A stretch of DNA of 64,000 nucleotides, taken from the NCBI GenBank assembly GCA_030141605.1, contig JAQGDQ010000370.1, positions 155,929 through 219,928 of the forward strand, in the 5' to 3' direction. Of this stretch, positions 56,101-64,000 are shown one piece after another; within the stretch, counting starts at the first letter, position 1; every line of letters starts with the position of its first letter. The DNA comes from Tubiluchus corallicola (lineage: Eukaryota > Priapulida > Priapulimorpha > Priapulimorphida > Tubiluchidae). A program made the translations under genes and the position numbers. Below the pieces are notes generated by a model, which worked only from the letters and a program-made list of their open reading frames with translations, was not told the DNA's origin and made no database searches.

Positions 56101-59100
56101 TTATATTGTGGAATAGTGTACCCAATACAATCATTTCCTCTCCTTCTTTACAAATAGCTACCAAACAATATAAGATATTTTTATTTAGTAAATATTCATT
56201 GGCGTAGAAAACCAGAGGTTTTTTCTCTTTTTTGTGCACGTGTGTCTTTTTGCACTCATGTTTTTCTTTTACTAATAGGTACCATTGCGACCTTTGTTAC
56301 TTTATTAGTAAAAGGTATAAACCAATTTAAATGAAATTATGCATTCATCGCAGCCTATTTCAAAATTGTAATTACATAATATGTTTTCCTTATGTTTCCT
56401 TGCTAGTATTACATCATTTACTTTATTACATCAATTTGATTAAGTCATCTACAAAAGCACGCATAACTTTAATAATTTTTTCATTTTCATTTAAGTAAGG
56501 TGAGTGTGTTAATGACCGTATGGTCGTACACTCACCTCACACTACTCAAATCATTTTATTTATTGTTTATTTATGTGTACAATATTGTATTTTGTGTGTG
56601 AAATAAAATTCATAGGTTCATAGGTTCAATAGAAACAACGATAGAAACGAATACAATATTAACAACTTTGTTTTTTTTTTGCAAGTCATGGTGACACACA
56701 CGACAAAACATCATCGTTTGACGCCGCTTTGGCGGAAGAGCACTCCTCCAGCGCCTTATACTCGAGGAAGAAGGTTGGCGGATCTGCAGTTAAAAGTGCC
56801 GGAAAGAAACTGAAGTTGTCGACGTCCGTGACAGATGATGTAGAGAACAATGTGGAGGTGACTATTGAAATAACTGTTCAGTTGTGTTACCAGCTGATGA
56901 GAAATGCGTGGAATGGTTTTCGATAATGTCTCAAGTTTCAGGGATGAGAATTTACCGCGGATACGCGGAATTCCGAGTTTTTGGAAGACCGGTAGTGCCA
57001 TTATTGTAAATCGCGTAAATTCGTTGAGAAAATTTTTACGGACCCAGTATATTATTTCACAAGCCGACCGCTAGTTGGCAGGCCGTCACTTTGTTTACAT
57101 CACGTACATCAGTGTAACCACGTGTATATTTCTATGTATAAAAATATAGAATGAATTGTGCGGAGTTATTTGAGTCAATTGCAGACAGTTTTTATATACT
57201 TTTGCATAGGAGCGGCCAGTACTTAAGCGTTTTTGAGACAATTAGGTATCATGTATCCTTGATAGTCGGGTATTTTAAATTATGCATGAAACAAGGTAAT
57301 TGATATTTTAAGTCCACCTAGAGGCTCTCTACGGTCACAAAATTGCAAATTGCAATCTTTGAACTCCATTGGGGGCTTAGGTGGCCCCAAAACCCCCGGG
57401 CTGTTTCAGAGTTTTTTACAATTTGTCATTCTCATCCCTGATTATCTGGAAAGTTTGTTAAATTAAAATAATTAAATCATGCAAGTCTGAATTTAAATAT
57501 TGCGGTGTTTCCTATTTTTCTTTTAGTTTGCTATAAAGAACATCGAGAACTTTTGTGCCAGTGAGCTTAGTGACATTGTGAAGACCATGGCCACAGTGTC
57601 CCAGGCCTGTTTGTGTTTACTGTACGACAGTGGCTCCTCACAGTTGAGTGATGTTAAAGCGAGGTTCGTCGACAGGGTGAGTTCCCAAACGACTCATTAA
57701 CAAGTGAACGTGTGACGTGGAAGCCATTGAAGAAATGCAGGGTTCCCACGGTCAGGAAAAATCCTTAAAAATACAGGCTATTCTGGAAAGTCATGGAAAA
57801 GTTAGGGACTTTGGTAAAAAGTCGGGGAAGGTTATAAAAATGGGGCAAAAAGTCTGGGAAATTGGAAAGGGTTTCTAAAGTAATCACTGTGAACCGATAT
57901 ATTTTTCCAAACATATTTTTTGGCGATTCTTGCTCAAATAAAATGTTGCTATGGCAGGCTCCCAGTTTCGATTTCTGTTCCAAAAATAATGATTGGCCGA
58001 CGCGTTATGTATCAGTATATGTATGAATGTCCATACACAAAAATGTTTGAATATTTATACTGGTAATGCAATTTCTGCTTATCTTGGTCTTGGAAAATCA
58101 ACATTTGGTCAGAGAAAGGTCAGGGAAATTTATTTTAAAATTCTGTGCAGAGGTTACCCAAGGACTTTTACTTAGTGGTGTCTCTAAGGTTTGTGTCACC
58201 CGGTCAGTACTCATGGTGTCGCCCGGTCAGTACTCATAGTGTCGCCCGGTCAGTACTCATGGTGTCACTCGTGCGTTGGCACTCATATACTGTGTCATAC
58301 AAAATCCATTAGTAGTATCTTATGGCCGTCACTTGCTACATGGTGATTAGAACAAACATCATCTAGACAACATAATTTCGTTTTCCATCCTACTGAATTA
58401 AAGTGCTAAGAACACATTAGTACATTGACAATGTTTATTTTAAAATGAGGCTTCCAACATTTTTAGTTTTTTAATTTTTTTACATGAGATATTTACACAT
58501 TGGAGCAACACTTTTAATAATACATATAAAAATACGGTACTGGGTTGAAATGTCAAAGAAACTGGCGTTAAAACACAAACAATTCGGTATTTACTAATTA
58601 TATGTCAGCAATCGGAACTTTCCTTTCCCGGATTTCATTGCTGCGAACTTGTCAATTACCTTTAATCTTGATGTACGTATAAAAGTACAGGTACACGTAG
58701 CGAGGCGGAAGCAGAAGTAGGAAGGAATTCTAGGCAGGAAATCCGTCGCACTGTTTATCCTCCCGCTTCCGAAAATTACACTTACAATTATGGTGTCAGC
58801 CGTGGGATGATGTCACCCAGTGCAACCCGCACTCCCCTAGCGGCGCCACTGCTTTTCCACGACTGTTAGGCTACCAATTTGCTTGCTGTGGGGACAATAT
58901 TCCAATATTCTTCTTAGAAACTTGTTGTGAGGATATGTATACATAATTTTTCAGTAGGATTTACTAATTATTGCATAAAATTACCGCCAGAACAAAGACA
59001 GGAAATCATAAATTATGCTGAACTGATTCATTTGTGAAATGGCAACATGAAAACAGACACAAATCACGTTAACCCTTTCAGTCCCAAATTATTTTTTTAT

Positions 59101-61204
59101 AAGAAAAATTTTTTAGCTTGGTACTTTTGTTCAGTATGTCCATGTTGTTTACACATAATAATTTTTTTTCTACCTGTGCCCGCGTGCTAAATATAGCTTG
59201 TATCCCACGCGGATACATTGGGATTCAATGGAAGCATAAAATGTGCTTCATTTTGCAACTGCTGATAATTTTTTTAAAGTACTTAAGACATTTAGTATGC
59301 ACGCTATGCTGATCTGTACAAAATCGTTTCTAAAGTACTGTACCTTGCACAGTTTTTTAAGCTATGTAGATTTTCTAGTTTGCCATTTTATCACTATTTT
59401 TAGTCTATTGTCATTGGCTTAAATCAAAATAACTATTAACAGTTCAAATATCTGTCAGTTTTAAAATTTTATTAATTTTAAAGGCAGAAAATATTCTCGT
59501 ATCCCACGGGATACAACGGGTATGAAAGGGTTAAACACTTGTTTATGCCATCAGCGCTCTTTAAATATCAGTAAACTTTTAAAGCACATTTTCTGCTTCT
59601 GAAATACCAGTTTAGTGTTTTTGGGTTTATCTTGGTCGTGGATTGGCAACAAAATCCAAACTGATTTCATTTTTTTCTCATCTTACTTTGAAATCTTGCT
59701 TCATTTTAGTGACGTGTACTTTAAGCATTTTATTCTGTTTTTAATAATTACAAAATTCTAGGTTTAATTCAGAAAAATTTGCAGCATGGTATAGTGTCAT
59801 GCAGTATTATTTTATTTTTTAAACTTAGTATTTCAGTATTGTACTTATTAGAACTCTTGTCATTCTGTGTTTGCATTTGCATGGTTTTAGTTTTAAATCC
59901 GTAATCTATATAGTGTAATAGCATGACTAGTGAGTTAAAATTATTGTATATTTAATTACATTTTGTTACATTTTCACTGTAAATTTTTGCACTTTTTTCA
60001 ATTCATATTTAATTTGAGCTTATAGGACAAGAAAATGGGTGCCTGAACTAGTTTTCAGAAAATTATATTATTTTATAGCAATTTTAGGTTTATATCGTAC
60101 CTGCATTGAAATGCAATACTGTTTCGACCGTGCCGTTACATGATGCCACCTACGCACAACGTAAATCAGGGGAAGAAAAGGCAATGTTAAACTACGTCTC
60201 AAAAACTTTCCATGCAAAGTTTTTTTACTTAGCGTTTCGCTTACCTGCTTGAAAACACTTATGTAACTGACAAATTATTAGTTATTTAAAATGTTCTCAC
60301 CAGATTGTAAAATGCCATTGAACCACCACCAGGGTGCATCACTCACTAACCAAAAAACATATATTTAACCTTATTGACAAGATACAATAGTTTAAAATTT
60401 TACTTAGTTAGTAACATGTGCACTACGAATGCTCTGATTATTTTTTCAAACTCTACTCACTGTTATCTAAACTTGTTTCAATTACTTGTCCTATATGTGT
60501 TATATGTCCTATATGTTTCAATTACTTGTGCTGCGTCAAACGGTCATCGCGGGAGTTTACAAGTTTTATATAGCCGTTCCGCCCACGCAAGCCCTGTATG
60601 CAAAAAAGACAGTATGTAAGTAGTATAAAATTTCAAGACGAAATTTTTAAGCTTTATTTAAGTGGAGGGTTTTCTTGTGCGTTAAGTTTTTCACAGTGAA
60701 TGTAAACTAAATTTATTTAATTTAACGCCTTTGCTTCTCTGTCCCTACAATTTGTTGTTGATTTATTTTAGTTAGGGGTGGCTCGATTTGACGACTGTTT
60801 GTTTTTCACCACCCCATTTCTGTGTATATATTCTATTATAATTGCATGTACTGTAGCATAATGTGATCATTGAGACAAATAAACATATTGAATTGATGTG
60901 AACAATTTATGTAATTCAACTCACAATTTAGGCTGTATCCAAAATATATCTAAATGTATCACAAGCTGAGCGAAAAAGAGGGAGAGAGAGAGAGAGAGCA
61001 AGAGAGAGGGAGAGAGAAATAGAGTAAGAGAGAGAGAGAAAGCAAGAGAGAAAAAGAGAGAGCAAGCGAGAGAGAGAGAAATAGAGCAAGAGAGAGAGAG
61101 AAAGAGAGCGAGAGAGAGAGAAAGAGAGAGGATAGAGAAAGCAAGAGAGAGAGCAAAAAAGAGGGAGAGAGAGAGAAAGAGAGGCAGAGAGAGAGAGAGA
61201 GATA

Positions 61205-61256
<52 letters not shown>

Positions 61257-61391
61257 CAGGGAGCAAGAGAGAGAGAGAGAGAGAAAGAGAGAGAAAGCAA
61301 GAGAGAGAGAGAAAGAGAGAGAGAAAGAGGGAGAGAGAGAGAAAGAGAGAGCAAGAGAGAGAGAGAGGGAGAAAGAGAGACAGAGCGAGAG

Positions 61392-61424
<33 letters not shown>

Positions 61425-63232
61425 TGTTTAGTGAATACTTGCATATTTATAAAAAGCATGCACTGGATATATACTTTACCTAACTGACATAAAGTGATAT
61501 TGTATTTCCAGAGGGCAGTCAATGTTGGTATTTCCCTATACAAGAAAGTCGACATGCATTTGGATAGTACTAGATTCTATGTCGTACCTTTACACGGACC
61601 GGAAGAAACACTTAAAAAATCCAGGTATGCCGCCATAACTGCTAACCTATTCTGCCAGTTTAGAAAATTAACCCGGTAAATATATCAGGGATGAGAATTT
61701 TTCGCGGATACGCGGAATTCCGAGTTTCTGGAAGACCAGTAGTGCCATTTTTGTAAATCGCATAAATTCGTTGAGAAATTTTTTACGGACCCAGTACATT
61801 ATTTCACAAGCTGACCGCTAGTTGGCAGGCCATTACTTTGTTTACATCACGTACATCAGTGTAACCACGTGTATATCTCTATGTATAAAAATATAGAATC
61901 AATTGTGTGGAGTTATTTGAGTCAATTGCAGACAGTTTTTATATACTTTTGCATAGGAGCGGCCAGTACTTAGGCGTTTTTGAGACAATTAGGCATCATG
62001 TATCCTTGATAGTTGGGTATTTTAAATTATGCATGAAACAAGGTAATTGATATTTTAAGTGCACTTAGAGGCTCTCTGAGGTCACAAAATTGCAATTTGT
62101 TGCTGGCTCCCCTTGAACTCCATTGGGGGCCTAGGTGGCACCAAAACCCCCGGCCTGTTTCAGAGTTTTTTACGATTTGTCATTCTCATCCCTGATATAT
62201 AGGCTAAAACATTTACTAACAAGCAGTGGTGTAGCTAGAAATTCATATTCTGACGGAGATATTCAAAAACTCTTAAATTACGTTGGTGAGCCAAGAAGCC
62301 ACTGAATCGCAATCATTATTGTGACAATGTAATTGGAATGACATAAGTGTTATGAAATCAAATAACAGTGACAAATACATTGTTCAAAAGCGCACAAAAT
62401 TGCGTGTAAATAATGTGTGGTAAGCTTGTAGTTACAAGCGTGATTATAAGTGTATTCTTCATATAACTGAAAATGCGGATATTTTGACAGTTAAGACAAA
62501 TTATATTAACAAATATTATAACCATATTAAATTACTAATTATCATCTTCGCAAAAACTGTAAGTGGAATTTTCATGGAAAATTAAATTGTCAGGTGTTTT
62601 GCTTTTCTACTGTTCTGACAGAATCCACTTTTTTATTACATTTGGTGAAAATGCTGCCCTCTGAAAGTGCCACCCTGGACCGCCATTGCACCCCCTCCTA
62701 GCTGTGCCACTGCCAAACAGGTGCCAAAAGTGCCAACAGCAATCAATAGTGAAATATTAGACTCAAACACTTCTTTTTATTTACTGTCTTCTTGTTGTAA
62801 CAGAAAAATGAGTTCGCAAGCTTGCTTATTGGATATCATTGCTATTTATTTCAAAATTGCAGTACAATTTTCAATTTGTTAGTAACATAAAAATAAGGAT
62901 ATTTACACATTATAATAATTCAAACAAAAAGAGATAGGATATCAAAAGTTGCTTGATATGTGGTGCTTTTGTTTGGACATTGGAGCCGAATGAATGCGAT
63001 CTGCTCACTAATCAAGAGATTTTACTTTGTTTGATCATTCAGAATCTTTTGTTAGTTTATATATTTCATTGTCGTATTCATAATTCATTGCAAAAAGTAT
63101 AATATTCTATTGCTCTCTTGTTTAGGGAATTCATCGATGCGTTAATGTCATGTGACGCAAGTAAGATTTGTTTCAACGGGAAGCATGTTATTAATGTCTT
63201 CGTTTCGGAGTTGAAGTTTGATTACCTGCAAG
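49242..63232 (+). CDS. POLN: A-family DNA polymerase, probable DNA polymerase nu, 5' portion
   Basis: Seven exons join without a phase conflict: 49242-49359, 50805-50990, 52398-52941, 56686-56857, 57527-57676, 61512-61624, 63126-63232. They encode at least 463 residues and the gene continues beyond the window. An in-frame TAG 21 bases before the ATG supports this start; the exon begins at 49201 after TTTCTGCCAG, so a 5' UTR exon lies upstream. Residues 1-340 are low-complexity, Ser/Thr-rich and charged, with Lys-rich patches. Residues from about 345 resemble the degenerate exonuclease-like domain preceding the polymerase domain in POLN/POLQ (LLYDSGSSQL, ICFNGKHVINVFVSEL). No helicase motifs are seen, favouring POLN over POLQ. 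POLN acts in translesion synthesis and crosslink repair. The family call rests on remembered similarity in a divergent region. Confidence 0.62.
49430..49741 (+). mobile_element. SINE 3' part, 5'-truncated
   Basis: Closely matches the reverse complement of 42660-42985, including GACTAGATGACCCTATGGTC and the tail GTTCTATGTC. It lacks the tRNA head. It starts about 70 bp after POLN-like exon 1. Confidence 0.8.
50043..50565 (-). mobile_element. hAT-like MITE, CAGGGATGAGAAT family, copy 5
   Basis: Full length, in the opposite orientation to copies 1-4. It lies in the first coding intron of the POLN-like gene. Confidence 0.85.
50805..50990 (+). CDS. POLN: POLN-like exon 2
   Basis: 186 nt encoding NKKSYYEQLYNSSFGTKENN and a Ser/Thr-rich stretch. 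Donor GTACGT. No recognisable domain; it is supported by phase and splice sites. Confidence 0.6.
51210..51300 (+). repeat. 5S-rRNA-derived SINE head
   Basis: Carries the 5S internal promoter region (GAAGTTAAGCAATGTAGAGC, TTGGATGGGTGACCACCTAG, GGTGCTGTAGGCTT). The 5' third of 5S is missing, and the sequence continues into unrelated GC-rich DNA, so it is a SINE head or 5S pseudogene, not a functional 5S gene. Confidence 0.85.
51301..52180 (+). mobile_element. Probable body and tail of the 5S-derived SINE
   Basis: A GC-rich block to about 51740, then AT-rich sequence, then GGCAGACTAGATGACC at about 52056 and an AAATAAATT tail. That 3' module is shared with the tRNA-SINE at 42660. Continuity of the whole stretch as one element is inferred. 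Confidence 0.45.
52205..52325 (+). repeat. Dispersed repeat, partial copy
   Basis: Matches 3680-3780. It lies just upstream of POLN-like exon 3, within the intron. Confidence 0.6.
52398..52941 (+). CDS. POLN: POLN-like exon 3, large low-complexity exon
   Basis: 544 nt, open throughout, encoding a hydrophilic segment with internal near-repeats of the type SLVKTSEPA / PLVNGSNPG / SLVRSSSCA. It ends before donor GTAGGT. The in-frame TAG lies inside the intron. Confidence 0.65.
53110..53195. repeat. (TA)n microsatellite
   Basis: Near-pure AT dinucleotide adjoining the 3' end of the antisense LINE. Confidence 0.95.
53233..54888 (-). CDS. Non-LTR retrotransposon reverse transcriptase, 5'-truncated, 551 codons open
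   Basis: An uninterrupted frame holds the RT motifs in order: RRKSPGPDGVPPEV near the start, NYRGISLLSVVGK, IDFTKAFDSVNRELL, GVKQGCKLAPSLFGL, the catalytic QYADDIAIFS and FKYLGSYI. The C-terminal RWFGHVVRMNDKRPTKALLH and CAEKLDEERRML follow. The frame continues about 30 bases upstream (EIPQLPVIDE) and then meets a stop at a (TA)n tract, so the endonuclease half is missing. It lies antisense in a POLN-like intron. The lack of stops implies a recent insertion. Clade (CR1/RTE/Jockey-like) unresolved. Confidence 0.88.
   Translation of the reverse strand: MDGLVTLEELKYSIRRIKRRKSPGPDGVPPEVIIHGGASLQNHLLELFNVIWRTGDMPRDFVNANITILFKKGDRSDCGNYRGISLLSVVGKLFADILLVRLDKILERIYPESQSGYRRDRSTIDGIFTIRQLMEKTREHRTSMHIAFIDFTKAFDSVNRELLYKVLSKCGCPDRFTSMVKALHTDMLARLSVNGQLSDPVEYNSGVKQGCKLAPSLFGLFAAVLLQVAFGRLGSTKSIHVRFRYDGDIFDLRRLKARTKTRMMFLREAQYADDIAIFSDNPEDLQDLIDIYNETAKRMGLRINKRKTETMSVGSSDSVNFTIDGEQLGSVQRFKYLGSYICSDTRLDTELHARINAAASSFGRMRKRVFDNHDLTIATKLQVYMHCIIPQLSYGQETWTLYQDQVRSLRAVQQRHLRHILRIRWDDYVPNEDVLARAKMEDIEVTLTKAQLRWFGHVVRMNDKRPTKALLHGELTSGSRSVGRPLLRFKDKVKFFLRKGGMLDKLPFAVHDRPAWRSLVNNCAEKLDEERRMLGYARRFKSWIRDGFMDI
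54935..55200. mobile_element. Tigger-like MITE fragment, interrupted by another MITE
   Basis: After TA, CAGTAGTACCTCTGTTTTTG resembles a Tigger terminus. The matching right end is not seen. It is interrupted at 55201. Confidence 0.5.
55201..55653. mobile_element. mariner-like MITE
   Basis: TA on both sides. Ends CCGTATTTTCCCGTGTATAA and exact complement. Internal repeats of GGTCTCTTATAC. 453 bp, no ORF. Confidence 0.88.
55985..56625 (+). pseudogene. Non-LTR retrotransposon ORF2 tail and 3' UTR
   Basis: An open stretch encodes TRSSSMGHYFQTRFNTAYGL and GVILWNSVPNTIIS, typical of LINE ORF2 C-termini, stopping at a TAG. The 3' UTR ends AAATAAAATTCATAGG with a repeated ATAGGTTC tail. It sits about 60 bp before POLN-like exon 4. 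Confidence 0.6.
56686..56857 (+). CDS. POLN: POLN-like exon 4, basic
   Basis: 172 nt encoding SRKKVGGSAVKSAGKKLKLS, a possible nuclear localisation patch, then TDDVENNVE. The acceptor follows a run of T; donor GTGACT. A hAT-like MITE lies about 80 bp into the next intron. Confidence 0.65.
56939..57440 (-). mobile_element. hAT-like MITE, CAGGGATGAGAAT family, copy 6
   Basis: Full length, ending about 85 bp before a POLN-like exon acceptor. Minus orientation. Confidence 0.85.
57527..57676 (+). CDS. POLN: POLN-like exon 5: start of exonuclease-like domain
   Basis: 150 nt in phase 0. FAIKNIENFCASELSDIVKT leads into a hydrophobic strand, ACLCLLYDSGSSQL, reminiscent of the first strand of the degenerate 3'-5' exonuclease fold of POLN. 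Donor GTGAGT. Confidence 0.7.
57738..58160. mobile_element. hAT-like MITE (CAGGGTTCCCACGG terminus)
   Basis: The left end CAGGGTTCCCACGGTCAGG is a common hAT terminus. The right end is decayed. The interior has repeated GGAAA/TCGGGGAAGG motifs. It starts 61 bp after a POLN-like exon. Confidence 0.65.
58178..58851. mobile_element. Possible DNA element with GGCGCCACTG end and 23-bp triplicate
   Basis: Starts AGTGGTGTCTCTAAGG and ends CTAGCGGCGCCACTG. It contains a 23-bp unit (CGGTCAGTACTCAT core) repeated three times at 58190-58265. Confidence 0.5.
59069..59534. mobile_element. piggyBac-like MITE, copy 3
   Basis: Opposite orientation, TTAA at both ends, closely similar to copies 1 and 2. POLN-like intron. 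59535-60900 shows nothing else recognisable. Confidence 0.88.
60773..60895 (+). mobile_element. SINE/LINE 3'-tail module, divergent copy
   Basis: TTAGGGGTGGCTCGATTTGA and CACCACCCC resemble the GACTAGATGACC module, ending in ACAAATAAACATATTGAATT. Confidence 0.45.
60978..61422. repeat. (GA)n microsatellite
   Basis: About 445 bp of impure GA with AAAG and GGGA interruptions, ending about 90 bp before a POLN-like exon. Long Leu/Ser and Arg/Glu frames here are artefacts. Confidence 0.95.
61512..61624 (+). CDS. POLN: POLN-like exon 6
   Basis: 113 nt encoding VNVGISLYKKVDMHLDSTRF and YVVPLHGPEETLKKSR. Acceptor TATTTCCAG, donor GTATGC. Confidence 0.7.
61686..62194 (-). mobile_element. hAT-like MITE, CAGGGATGAGAAT family, copy 7
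   Basis: Full length, 61 bp after POLN-like exon 61512-61624. It is flanked by AT-rich sequence compatible with an octamer target duplication. Confidence 0.85.
62224..62712. mobile_element. DNA element with CAGTGGTGTAGCTAG ends
   Basis: Left CAGTGGTGTAGCTAG, right CTAGCTGTGCCACTG. 489 bp with an AT-rich interior and no transposase. Confidence 0.65.
63126..63232 (+). CDS. POLN: POLN-like exon 7
   Basis: 107 nt encoding EFIDALMSCDASKICFNGKH and VINVFVSELKFDYLQ, matching the pattern of a CFNAK-type motif in the POLN exonuclease-like domain. Donor GTATGT. Following exons are outside the window. Confidence 0.72.
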
Positions 63233-63489
63233 GTATGTGTTTTAAGTGTTTTTTTTGGTGTGTAAAATATTCCGTCTTCGGTTCACGTGTGTCAAAGCGT
63301 TGTTGCTGCAAACAGTAAAATTGCTGAATTTCATTTTGTTGTGATAAAGGGTTAACAGATTTTCCTTGCGTGGTTGTTACTGGCTTAATTTGATAACCTT
63401 TATATAAAAAGTTGAAAAATTGACTTTCGTATATATATATATATATATATATAATATTACAGGCACATTATATATAATACATATATATA

Positions 63490-64000
63490 CAGTAGGCGCC
63501 GCTTAATAGACTTACTTTGTGTTTTGACCCAATTAACCGACTGAACCTATTAACCAATGGGTTTAGTATTACTGGTAGAGTATGAGTCATCATGCAAAGG
63601 TTTTTAATGAATTTTAGAAAAGCTGTAATGCCTAAATTCCTTTATGCAGTTAAAAATTTAAAAAACAATTTTAAAATATTAATTTATGTAAGTGAATTAG
63701 CAATAAATTAAAAAGTTTACTTTTCTAGATCACATCTAAAGTGTGTTTATTTTAAAAAATGACTGTACCTGCATCAGTGACTGATTAAGCATGAACGGGT
63801 GATTTGCAACCAGAGCTTCAAAACGGAACCCCTAGACAAGTGATTAAATGTTTAGCTTCCAGAAGGCTCGTAGAGAAAACCAGAAAACACGTCGTCAAAT
63901 TAAACTAGTTTATTATACGAGAATTCTACAACACAAAAGTATGAAGGAACGCGAAATGTTTACAGTAAATGTGATAATCTGGAAACGTGAAAGCGTATCT
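63490..64000. mobile_element. Tigger/mariner-like MITE, second copy, runs off window
   Basis: It starts CAGTAGGCGCCGCTTAATAG after TA and matches 811 onward for about 250 bp, with the same internal AT-rich stretch. The right end is not in the window. Confidence 0.6.

Noticed and set aside
60921-61555. Long Leu/Ser and Arg/Glu frames
   Set aside because: Translation of a (GA)n microsatellite.

Overview
This window is AT-rich, intron-rich animal nuclear DNA, probably from a non-vertebrate metazoan. It has small phase-consistent exons with GT-AG introns, a clear POLR2D gene and dense minisatellites, MITEs, SINEs and non-LTR retrotransposon remnants. I cannot name the species from sequence alone. 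True coding sequence is only a few percent of the window. Long open frames inside tandem repeats or dinucleotide runs are artefacts.

Four protein-coding loci can be assembled by hand with matching splice phases. (1) A complete cation diffusion facilitator (CDF) metal transporter of the DxxxD, manganese-type class lies on the minus strand, from 48557 (or 44478) down to 28641. (2) A second copy of its last five exons lies on the plus strand at 2084-8309, so the two are tail to tail. Its 5' exons are absent here or lie left of the window. (3) POLR2D (RNA polymerase II subunit RPB4) lies on the plus strand at 17639-24832 in four exons encoding 140 residues. (4) The 5' seven coding exons of an A-family DNA polymerase, best read as DNA polymerase nu (POLN), lie on the plus strand from 49242 to 63232, and the gene runs off the right edge. 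Loci 1 and 4 are head to head across about 0.65 kb.

Layout. 1-1500: 31-bp satellite and a mariner/Tigger-like MITE. About 1500-13385 is the left arm of a large inverted duplication, and about 26880-35250 is the right arm. The spacer of about 13.5 kb holds POLR2D. 35380-48557 holds the 5' half of the CDF gene, with many simple and tandem repeats. 49200-64000 holds POLN exons, with an antisense LINE reverse transcriptase ORF, a 5S-rRNA-derived SINE and several MITEs in its introns.

The most unusual structure is a 123-bp minisatellite at an intron/exon boundary of both CDF copies. Every unit carries a copy of the 3' splice site plus the first 35 bases of the following exon. The true exon is therefore preceded by four decoy acceptors in the left copy and eight in the right copy, each leading to an in-frame stop. 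Comparing the two arms as an internal before/after pair shows post-duplication insertions: a SINE against a splice acceptor on the left, a LINE fragment with an 11-bp target-site duplication on the right, and hAT-like MITEs. It also shows an intronic block that is flipped relative to the gene in one copy.
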